From JASLPR01 sp964496475 (GTDB lineage: Bacteria > Chloroflexota > UBA11872 > VXNJ01): a stretch of DNA of 12,989 bases. Below, in pieces: positions 7,117 through 12,989 of the stretch (position 1 is the first letter of the stretch; each line of letters opens with the position of its first letter). Under the pieces are notes generated by a model that was given only the letters and a program-made list of their open reading frames with translations, did no database searches and was not told the DNA's origin. The DNA lies in NCBI GenBank assembly GCA_964496475.1, contig CAZBZS010000058.1, forward strand, positions 1-12,989, written 5' to 3'. Position numbers and translations under genes: made by a program.

Positions 7117-7211
7117 GTATTGCAAAATACCATTTCACGAACCGGAAGACGGTTCGCACGAAAGCGCAAAACCGACTGCCAAATCCGAGAGGATCCAATA
7201 GGAATGGCAGT
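7117..7211 (+). other. Cluster of small hairpins, possible structured leader of the regulator gene
   Basis: On the plus strand there are four inverted repeats. GTATT-GCAA-AATAC is at 7117-7130 and CGAACCG-GAAGA-CGGTTCG at 7138-7156. ACTGCCA (7175-7181) can pair with TGGCAGT (7205-7211), enclosing ATCC-GAGA-GGAT at 7183-7194. Two of the loops, GCAA and GAGA, are GNRA tetraloops, and only when read on this strand. I could not match the layout to a riboswitch class I know. It may be an unclassified leader RNA, a set of protein sites, or chance in GC-rich DNA. Confidence 0.35.
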
Positions 7212-7306
7212 TCACGTCCCGAGGGGGGATGCGAGTGCTCGGGCCTGAGGGGATCGAACTGAATGACGGGCCGGTGGGTGTGAGGAAGGCCGGTAGTGGG
7301 GATCGC

Positions 7307-7318
7307 AGGAGGGGAGGA
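7307..7318 (+). promoter_or_regulatory. Ribosome binding site of the IclR-family gene
   Basis: AGGAGGGGAGGA carries two overlapping Shine-Dalgarno options, AGGAGG (11 nt spacing) and GAGGA (5 nt spacing), before ATG at 7324. It supports that start. Confidence 0.65.
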
Positions 7319-7323
7319 CGGGA

Positions 7324-8154
7324 ATGAGCGCAGAGGGACTGAAGGCGGATTCGGCGGGAACGGGCCAGTATCGTACGCGGGCGCTTTTGCGAGGTTTGGC
7401 GCTGCTGGCGTGCTTCAAGCCGGCGGACCCAGAACTGACGCTGGCTGAGCTGGCGGAGGGGAGCGGGCTGAAGAAGGCGACGGCTTTCCGGTTGCTGACA
7501 TCGCTCGTGGACACGGGGTTTTTGAGGCGCGATCCGGAACGAAACACGTATCAGGTGGGGGCGGCGGTGTTGCCGATCGCAAGCGCGTTTCAGGAATCGG
7601 AAGCGCTGGTGGCGCTGGCGGAGCCGCGATTGAGGCGGCTGGCCGACGAAACGGGTCAGACGGCGACGCTGGCGCTGGCCGATGATGGGGGGACGGTGAA
7701 TCTGAGCCTGGCGTACCCGGACAGACCGCTGCGCCGGATGACTTATGTGGGGGAGAGGCATTCACTGCACAGCACGGCGACGGGGAAGGCGATCGCGGCG
7801 GCGATGCGGAATGGGGAAGTGGAGGCGCTGCTGGAGGCGAGGGGCATGAGCGCGGACACGCTGAACACGATTGTGACGTGGGAGCCGTTCATGGCGGAAC
7901 TGGAGGAGATCCGGCGGACGGGATGGGCGTTTGACGACGAGGAGGCGATCGAGGGAGTGCGCTGTGTGGGGGCTGCGATTCTGGACTACACGGGACGGCC
8001 GGTGGCGGCGGTGAGCGTGGCGGGTGCTACGGGGGAGTATGAGGGCGAGGCGGTAGAGCGGCTGGCCAGGGAGGTGATAGCGGTGGCCGATTCGTTATCG
8101 AGGGAACTGGGCCACGTCCGTCGCGATCAGGTTTCGCTCATCGGAGCCGAGTAG
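7324..8154 (+). CDS. IclR-family transcriptional regulator
   Basis: 276 residues, normal for the family. The N-terminal winged helix-turn-helix covers about residues 17-80, with LTLAELAEGSGLKKATAFRL (38-57) as the helix-turn-helix and LLTSLVDTGFLRRD completing it. The C-terminal effector-binding domain shows the family marks LHSTATGKAIAA (148-159) and, at 200-219, GWAFDDEEAIEGVRCVGAAI. These proteins usually bind a small metabolite and repress, sometimes activate, a neighbouring catabolic operon. The gene is divergent from the transport/isomerase operon and is followed after 7 bp by the oxidoreductase. It is therefore likely to control both sides through the palindrome at 6866-6884 and perhaps its own leader. 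The effector is unknown; a sugar acid or keto-sugar would fit the neighbours. Confidence 0.95.
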   Translation: MSAEGLKADSAGTGQYRTRALLRGLALLACFKPADPELTLAELAEGSGLKKATAFRLLTSLVDTGFLRRDPERNTYQVGAAVLPIASAFQESEALVALAEPRLRRLADETGQTATLALADDGGTVNLSLAYPDRPLRRMTYVGERHSLHSTATGKAIAAAMRNGEVEALLEARGMSADTLNTIVTWEPFMAELEEIRRTGWAFDDEEAIEGVRCVGAAILDYTGRPVAAVSVAGATGEYEGEAVERLAREVIAVADSLSRELGHVRRDQVSLIGAE

Positions 8155-8161
8155 CCACACC

Positions 8162-9289
8162 ATGGGCGAGCGGATGCGGCGTCCCCGGGCGATCGTGGTG
8201 GGGGTGGGGATGATTGGGCGGGTGCATATTGACGCGTTGCGCCGGAACAATGTGGAGGTGGCGAGCGTGGTGGCGTCGTCGGTGGAGCGCAGCGCGGAGG
8301 CGGCGGAGGAGTTTGGCGTTCCAAGGGGCGATCCCGACCTGGAGACGGCGATTGCAGCGGCGGGGGCCGACGTAGTGCATATTTGCGCCCCGAACGACCG
8401 ACACTATGACCTGGCGCGGACCGCCCTGGCGGCGGGGTTGCACGTGATTTGCGAGAAGCCGCTGACGCTGACGGCCAAGGACGCGAAGGACCTGCGATCC
8501 CGGGCGGAGGCGGCGGGCCTGGTGAACGCGGTCTGTTTTAACAATCGGTTCTATCCGCTGGTGCAGGAGGTGGAGGCGCGTGGTCGGGCGGACGGGCTGG
8601 GGCGGGTGTTCATGGTGCGGGCGTCGATTGTGGATGATTCGCTCTGGATGGAGTCGGATTCTGACTGGCGGCTCGATCCGGCGATTGGCGGTCAGTCGCT
8701 GGTGACGTCAACTACGGGCAGTCATCTGCTGGATCTGACGAGCTTCGTGGTGGGATCGCGGGTGGCGGCGGTATGCGCGGATTTCGGCCTGATGTACCCG
8801 GATCGGGGCAGCCCGCAGAACGGAGTGGGCGGGGAGGAGATCGCAAACATCATGGTCCGTTACGAGTCGGGCGCACGGGGGGCGCTTTCGCTGTCGTCGA
8901 TGGCGGCAGGGCATCCGTATCGAGTGAAGTTCGAGCTGGACGCGAGCGGGTACGGGGTGGGCTGGGATTCGGAACGGCCGGGGGAATTGTGGATCGGCCA
9001 CCGGGAGAAACCGAACGAAGTGGTGATTCCGGACGGACGGCAGATGAGCGATGGGTCGGAAAGGTACCTGGATATGCCGGGCGCCTACCGGGAGGGATTT
9101 TCCGATACGTTTCGGATGTTCTTCGGCCGGGTTTACCAGGATATCGCGCGGCGGCCCGCGGAACGGGGGGAGGCGGACTATCCGACGTTCGCAGCGGGAC
9201 ACGCAGGGCTGATCGTGCACGAGGCCATCATGGAAAGCGTGACGCAGGAGCGGTGGGCGGATGTGGACTGGGCCAGGTTCGCGATCTAG
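8162..9289 (+). CDS. Gfo/Idh/MocA family NAD(P)-dependent oxidoreductase
   Basis: 375 residues, typical length. The N-terminal Rossmann domain starts with GVGMIGRVH (residues 14-22), has ICAPNDRHYDLA (74-85), and carries the family EKP motif at 98-100 with the catalytic-region K99. The C-terminal alpha/beta domain includes TGSHLLDL (185-192), whose H188 and D191 match the usual GxHxxD pattern. The Asp usually found three residues before this His is Thr here (STTGSH). Family members oxidise or reduce hydroxyls of sugars, inositols and glycosides, including C3 oxidation to 3-keto compounds. The gene follows the regulator by 7 bp, so they are probably co-transcribed. The Shine-Dalgarno is weak for ATG 8162; M5 (ATG 8174) is an alternative start that leaves the Rossmann fold whole. 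Substrate unknown. Confidence 0.93.
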   Translation: MGERMRRPRAIVVGVGMIGRVHIDALRRNNVEVASVVASSVERSAEAAEEFGVPRGDPDLETAIAAAGADVVHICAPNDRHYDLARTALAAGLHVICEKPLTLTAKDAKDLRSRAEAAGLVNAVCFNNRFYPLVQEVEARGRADGLGRVFMVRASIVDDSLWMESDSDWRLDPAIGGQSLVTSTTGSHLLDLTSFVVGSRVAAVCADFGLMYPDRGSPQNGVGGEEIANIMVRYESGARGALSLSSMAAGHPYRVKFELDASGYGVGWDSERPGELWIGHREKPNEVVIPDGRQMSDGSERYLDMPGAYREGFSDTFRMFFGRVYQDIARRPAERGEADYPTFAAGHAGLIVHEAIMESVTQERWADVDWARFAI

Positions 9290-9334
9290 CGGTAGTTCTT
9301 GACCTCAAGCTAGACCCGCAAATCGGAAGTTTCT

Positions 9335-9347
9335 CTTGCCGTGCAAG
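9335..9347. other. Short hairpin between convergent genes
   Basis: CTTGC-CGT-GCAAG (5-bp stem) lies in the 88-bp gap between the oxidoreductase and the convergent uvrA stop codon. No T-run follows on either strand, so a terminator role for both genes is only suggested by position. Confidence 0.25.
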
Positions 9348-9377
9348 GGTCGGCTCCCTGGAGACGCGAACGTAATG

Positions 9378-12300
9378 CTAGTCCCCGGCGGTAATGCGGT
9401 CGATGTGTTCCTGGAGGTAGCGGCCGGTGTGGGATTCGGGGCAGCGGGCGATGCTGGCGGGGGTGCCGGTGGCGACGACTTCGCCACCACCGTCGCCGCC
9501 TTCGGGTCCGAGGTCGATTACGTGATCGGCCTGGGCGATGACGCTGAGGTCGTGTTCGATGACGACAACGGTGTTGCCGGATTCGATGAGACGGTTTAGG
9601 ACTTCTAAGAGGAGGCGGACATCGGCGGGATGGAGTCCGACAGTGGGCTCGTCAAGAAGGTAGATGGTGCTGCCGGTGGCGGGCCGGCAGAGGTCGGCGG
9701 CCAGCTTGATGCGCTGGGCTTCGCCCCCGGAGAGCGTGCGCGAGGACTGGCCGAGGCGGATGTAGCCCAGGCCGACATCACGCAGGACATCCAGGTGACG
9801 GCGGATACGGGGGACGTTCTTGAAATGTTCGAGGGCCTCGTCGACAGTCATCTCGAGGACTTCGGAGATGTTCTTGCCGGCGTAGCGGACGCGCAGGGTC
9901 TGGGAGTTGTAGCGGGCGCCCCGGCAGACTTCGCATAGCACTTCAACGTCGGCCAGGAATTGCATGGAAATGCGCTGATATCCCTCACCTCTGCAGGTGG
10001 GACACTTACCGGGACCTTCGTTGAAACTGAATCGGCGGATACCGAAGCCCAGGGCGCGGGACTCGGGCAGGCGCGACATGAGGGAGCGGATGGGGTCGAA
10101 CACGCCGGTGTAGGTGGCCGGGGTGGAGCGGGCACTACGGCCGATGGGCGACTGGTCCACGACGACGACCTTGTCGATATTCTCCACGCCTTCGAGAGTG
10201 TCAAAGTCGCCGGGGAACTCCTGGGCCCCGTGGATGGTGCGGCGCAGGGCGCGCTTGAGGATGTCGTCGATGAGGGTGGACTTGCCGGAGCCGGAGACGC
10301 CGGTAACGGCGGTGAACGAACCCAGGGGAATTTCGATGTCGACGTTCTTCAGATTGTGCTGGCGGGCGCCGCGGATGTGGAGGTGGCCCTGCGGGTTGCG
10401 GGGGACCAGCCTGACGCGCTCGATGACGCCGGGTCCGCTGAGAAACTGGCCTGTGATGGAGTTGGGGGCGGCGGTGATGTCGTCGATGGTGCCCTGGGCG
10501 ACGATTTCGCCTCCGAGCTCGCCGGCGCCGGGTCCGAGATCGATGAGATGATCGGCGTGTCGCATAGTGGTTTCGTCGTGCTCGATGACGATGAGTGTAT
10601 TGCCAAGATCGCGGAGGCGGTCGAGGGAGCTAAGCAGGCGGGCGATGTCGCGCTGATGGAGTCCAATGGAGGGCTCGTCGAGGACGTAGAGGGCGCCGAC
10701 CAGGCGAGTGCCGACCTGGGTGGCCAGGCGGATCCGCTGGGCTTCGCCGCCGGAAAGAGTGGATGTGCGGCGGTCGAGGGTGAGGTAGCCGACCCCGACT
10801 TCCTCCAAGAATTCGAGGCGATTGCAGATTTCGTTCAGGGCGGGCTCGGCGATCTCGCGTTCGTCCTGCTGCAAACCGGCTCCTGCGGGATCGTCCCGGA
10901 TGGCGCGGAAATGGGCGAGGGTTCCGATGACGGTGAGGCGCATGACGTCGGGGAGGGAGCGGCCGGCGAACTGGACGGCGCCGATGAGGGGGGCGAGGCG
11001 TTCGCCGTGGCAGATGTCGCAGGGCTGCTCGCGCATGAAGCGTTCGAAAAAGTCATGCTTGGAGGTGTTACGGGTGCGCTCGTACCAGCGCCAGAAGATG
11101 GGAATGAATCCCTCCCAGGGTTCGTTGCGGTGGCTGCTGACGCTGCCGGTCTCGTCGTGGCGTTCGTAGGCGCGATGGATGGGCTCGCCGTCGGAGCCGT
11201 AGAGGATGGCGTGCTCGACTTCCGCGGAAAGGGCGCTCCAAGGGGCGTAGGGGTCAAAGCAGTAGTGTTCGCCGAGGGCGTTGACCCAACGTCCCCACCA
11301 GGAGTCCATGGGGTCGGAATCGAGAAAGGCGAGTGCCCCTTCGGCGTAGCTGAGATCGCGGTCGGGAATGACGAGGGCAGGATCGAAGTGTCGGTGGGTG
11401 CCCAGGCCGGTGCATTCGGGGCAGGCGCCAAGGTAAGAGTTAAAAGAGAAATGGCGGGGGGTGAGCAGGCCGGACAGGCCCTCGCCGCACACCCCGCAGA
11501 CGGGACTGGTGTTGAACACGTGGCTGTCGCGAATATTGCCGTCTTTATCAACCTTTTCGGCAATCAGGCGACCGGCGCCACGGGCGAGTACGAGCTCGGT
11601 GGAGTCGCCGAGGCGATCGTACTGGTCGGGGCCGAGGGTGAGACGATCGACGATGATGTCGACGGTCTCGATTTCGGCGCCGTCAAGATCCGGTGGGCCG
11701 CCGGAGAGGTCGTGCAAGCGGTCGTCGAGGCGGACGCGGACGAAGCCTTCGCGCAGGAGCTGCCGGAGGAGATCGTCGAGGTCAGGGTAGTTGGACGTGC
11801 CGAGGCGGGCGATGAGCTGGACGCGACGGCCGTCGCCCAGAGCGGAGATGGCCGCGACGATTTCGCTGGAGGTCATGCCGCGAATGGGACCGTGGCCGTT
11901 GGGGCAATGGGGGCGTCCGGCGCGCGCATAGAGGACGCGGAGATAGTCCTGAATTTCGGTGGTGGTGGCGACGAGGGAACGGGGGGTGCGGGTGGCGTTT
12001 TCCTGGCCGATGGCGATGGCGGGGGAGAGGCCGGTGATGCTTTCGACGTTGGCGTCTTCGAGCCGGCCGAGGAATTGGCGGGCGTATGAGGAGAGACATT
12101 CCACGAAACGCCGCTGGCCTTCGGAGAAGAGGGTGTCCATGGCCAGGGTGGATTTGCCGGAGCCGGAGACGCCGGTCATGACGGTGAGGGCGTTCTTGGG
12201 GATGTCGACGTCGATGCCCTTCAGGTTGTGCTTGGTGGCGCCCCTGATCTGAAGGAGTCCGTCGGTGGCGCCGTTGGACCGGCGACCGCGGGAGCGGGTG

Positions 12301-12989
12301 CTGGTTTCGAGAGGCTCGCCTTTGAGAACGGGGGCGAGCAGACGGGCGGTGGGGGCGTCGGCGGACTTGACGATCTTCTCAGGCCGGCCGGCGGCGACGA
12401 GGTAGCCGCCGGCGTCGCCGCCATCGGGGCCGAGATCGATGATCCAGTCGGCGACTTTGATGACGTCGGGGTTGTGTTCGACGACGACGACGGTATTGCC
12501 GGCCTCCACGAGGCGGTTAAGGACGGCGAGCAGACGCTTGACATCGGCGAAGTGGAGGCCAGTGGTGGGCTCGTCCAGGATGTAGAGGGTGCTGCCGGCG
12601 CTGGGGCGGGCAAGTTCGGAGCTGAGCTTGAGCCGCTGGGCCTCACCGCCAGAGAGGGTGGTGGAGGACTGACCGAGGGCAAGATAGCCGAGTCCGACGT
12701 CGACCATGGTCTGGAGGATGCGGTGGATGGAGGGGATGGGCTGGAAGAATTCAAGCCCGTTCTGGATGCGCATGGCGAGGACGTCGGCGATGTTCCGGTC
12801 GTGATATTTGACCTTGAGGGTCTCGCGGTTGAAGCGATCGCCGCCGCAGACCTCGCAGGCGACTTCCACGTCGCCCATGAACTGCATTTCGACGATGCGG
12901 GCGCCGCGGCCGAGATGCGGATCGAGGCAGAGCCTCTGGGCGGTGCGCAGGAGGACTGTGAAGGTCGTGAACCACGCGAAGAGGCCCAT
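9378..12989 (-). CDS. uvrA: UvrA excinuclease subunit, tandem (double-length) form, 5' end cut by window
   Basis: DNA-damage recognition ATPase of UvrABC nucleotide excision repair. 1203 residues are visible, reading into the window edge; the ATG at 12989 is probably internal. Residues 1-220 are the end of a first UvrA unit: C45/C48, signature LSGGE 112-116, Walker B YILDEP 136-141 and the H172 switch. After a basic linker (221-245) comes a complete second UvrA. Its first ATPase has Walker A GVSGSGKS (273-280), followed by the UvrB-contact region (~300-400). It continues with zinc cysteines C498/C501/C523/C526, LSGGE 745-749 and DEP 771-773. The second ATPase of that unit has Walker A 897-904, zinc cysteines C996/C999/C1019/C1022, LSGGE 1086-1090 and DEP 1113-1115. 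A single UvrA is about 950 residues, so the whole protein is likely close to twice that, as in the fused UvrA of Chlamydia. Unrelated to the operon; convergent with it. Confidence 0.93.
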   Translation of the reverse strand: MGLFAWFTTFTVLLRTAQRLCLDPHLGRGARIVEMQFMGDVEVACEVCGGDRFNRETLKVKYHDRNIADVLAMRIQNGLEFFQPIPSIHRILQTMVDVGLGYLALGQSSTTLSGGEAQRLKLSSELARPSAGSTLYILDEPTTGLHFADVKRLLAVLNRLVEAGNTVVVVEHNPDVIKVADWIIDLGPDGGDAGGYLVAAGRPEKIVKSADAPTARLLAPVLKGEPLETSTRSRGRRSNGATDGLLQIRGATKHNLKGIDVDIPKNALTVMTGVSGSGKSTLAMDTLFSEGQRRFVECLSSYARQFLGRLEDANVESITGLSPAIAIGQENATRTPRSLVATTTEIQDYLRVLYARAGRPHCPNGHGPIRGMTSSEIVAAISALGDGRRVQLIARLGTSNYPDLDDLLRQLLREGFVRVRLDDRLHDLSGGPPDLDGAEIETVDIIVDRLTLGPDQYDRLGDSTELVLARGAGRLIAEKVDKDGNIRDSHVFNTSPVCGVCGEGLSGLLTPRHFSFNSYLGACPECTGLGTHRHFDPALVIPDRDLSYAEGALAFLDSDPMDSWWGRWVNALGEHYCFDPYAPWSALSAEVEHAILYGSDGEPIHRAYERHDETGSVSSHRNEPWEGFIPIFWRWYERTRNTSKHDFFERFMREQPCDICHGERLAPLIGAVQFAGRSLPDVMRLTVIGTLAHFRAIRDDPAGAGLQQDEREIAEPALNEICNRLEFLEEVGVGYLTLDRRTSTLSGGEAQRIRLATQVGTRLVGALYVLDEPSIGLHQRDIARLLSSLDRLRDLGNTLIVIEHDETTMRHADHLIDLGPGAGELGGEIVAQGTIDDITAAPNSITGQFLSGPGVIERVRLVPRNPQGHLHIRGARQHNLKNVDIEIPLGSFTAVTGVSGSGKSTLIDDILKRALRRTIHGAQEFPGDFDTLEGVENIDKVVVVDQSPIGRSARSTPATYTGVFDPIRSLMSRLPESRALGFGIRRFSFNEGPGKCPTCRGEGYQRISMQFLADVEVLCEVCRGARYNSQTLRVRYAGKNISEVLEMTVDEALEHFKNVPRIRRHLDVLRDVGLGYIRLGQSSRTLSGGEAQRIKLAADLCRPATGSTIYLLDEPTVGLHPADVRLLLEVLNRLIESGNTVVVIEHDLSVIAQADHVIDLGPEGGDGGGEVVATGTPASIARCPESHTGRYLQEHIDRITAGD

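Larger units (their letters stand above)
6729..7323. other. Divergent intergenic control region (595 bp)
   Basis: No convincing coding sequence was found here. The region separates the minus-strand transport operon from the plus-strand regulator gene. It holds a minus-strand promoter (6898-6926), an operator-like palindrome (6866-6884) overlapping a 10-bp perfect palindrome CACGATCGTG (6860-6869), and TTCAGG repeats (6945-6974). Further on are a TTCCGC/GCGGAA palindrome (7004-7017) and a hairpin cluster (7117-7211). A CCCGAG/CTCGGG inverted repeat (7218-7223 with 7238-7243) follows. In the leader of the minus-strand operon, AGGGAGGG at 6805-6812 looks like a Shine-Dalgarno but has no matching gene start close by. 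For the plus strand only a weak promoter (TTGCAT 7099-7104, CAAAAT 7123-7128) could be found. Confidence 0.7.

Noticed and set aside
7248..7262. Minus-strand AGTTCGATCC resembling a tRNA T-loop
   Set aside because: The flanking bases do not form a T-stem and no acceptor, D or anticodon arms can be found nearby.
6729..7323. Possible hidden small protein gene in the long intergenic region
   Set aside because: The short frames here (for example 6957-7169 and 6995-7198 on the minus strand) lack ribosome sites and have no recognisable features.
9960..12089. 709-codon open frame on the plus strand opposite uvrA
   Set aside because: It is the antisense mirror of a well-conserved gene in GC-rich DNA, with Gly/Ala/Asp/Val-rich low-complexity translation and no domain signs.

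Overview
The window is a GC-rich piece of bacterial chromosome carrying nine genes. There are eight catabolic and transport genes arranged around a divergent control region, plus a convergent DNA-repair gene. No rRNA, tRNA, CRISPR array or insertion sequence was seen. The best lineage guess is Chloroflexota. The basis is the substrate-binding lipoprotein, which has a long Val/Glu/Ile-rich repeat just after its lipobox cysteine, a layout common in Chloroflexota solute-binding proteins. This is an inference from one protein style.

Minus-strand operon, 6728 down to the window start: an OppC/DppC-type permease, a family 5 solute-binding lipoprotein, a DppB-type permease, then three tandem paralogous TIM-barrel sugar phosphate isomerase/epimerase-like genes. 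The third of these runs off the window at base 1 and is easy to miss because it has no stop codon here. The two isomerases nearest the window start are about 83% identical in protein over the shared part and share a 73-bp perfect DNA match. The other one is clearly older. No ATPase for the transporter is visible; it may lie beyond base 1 or elsewhere.

Control region, 6729-7323: on the minus strand there is a consensus-like promoter (TTGACA, 17 bp, TAGATT). Just downstream of its expected start point lies a 19-bp imperfect palindrome (CGTGAAAC-AAC-GTTCCACG) that resembles known IclR-family operators. The region also holds phased TTCAGG repeats, another palindrome, and a run of small hairpins, two of them with GNRA-type loops, ahead of the regulator gene.

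Plus strand, 7324-9289: an IclR-family regulator followed 7 bp later by a Gfo/Idh/MocA NAD(P)-dependent oxidoreductase. The simplest reading is a regulated uptake and catabolism module. A transporter imports a polyol, glycoside or oligosaccharide, the oxidoreductase oxidises it, several related isomerases act on the products, and IclR represses the set. The substrate cannot be read from the sequence.

Minus strand, 9378-12989: a UvrA-type excinuclease subunit, open at its 5' end. The visible 1203 residues hold the C-terminal end of one UvrA unit fused to a complete second UvrA unit, so the full protein is probably a double-length tandem UvrA. The zinc module of the first unit is degenerate.
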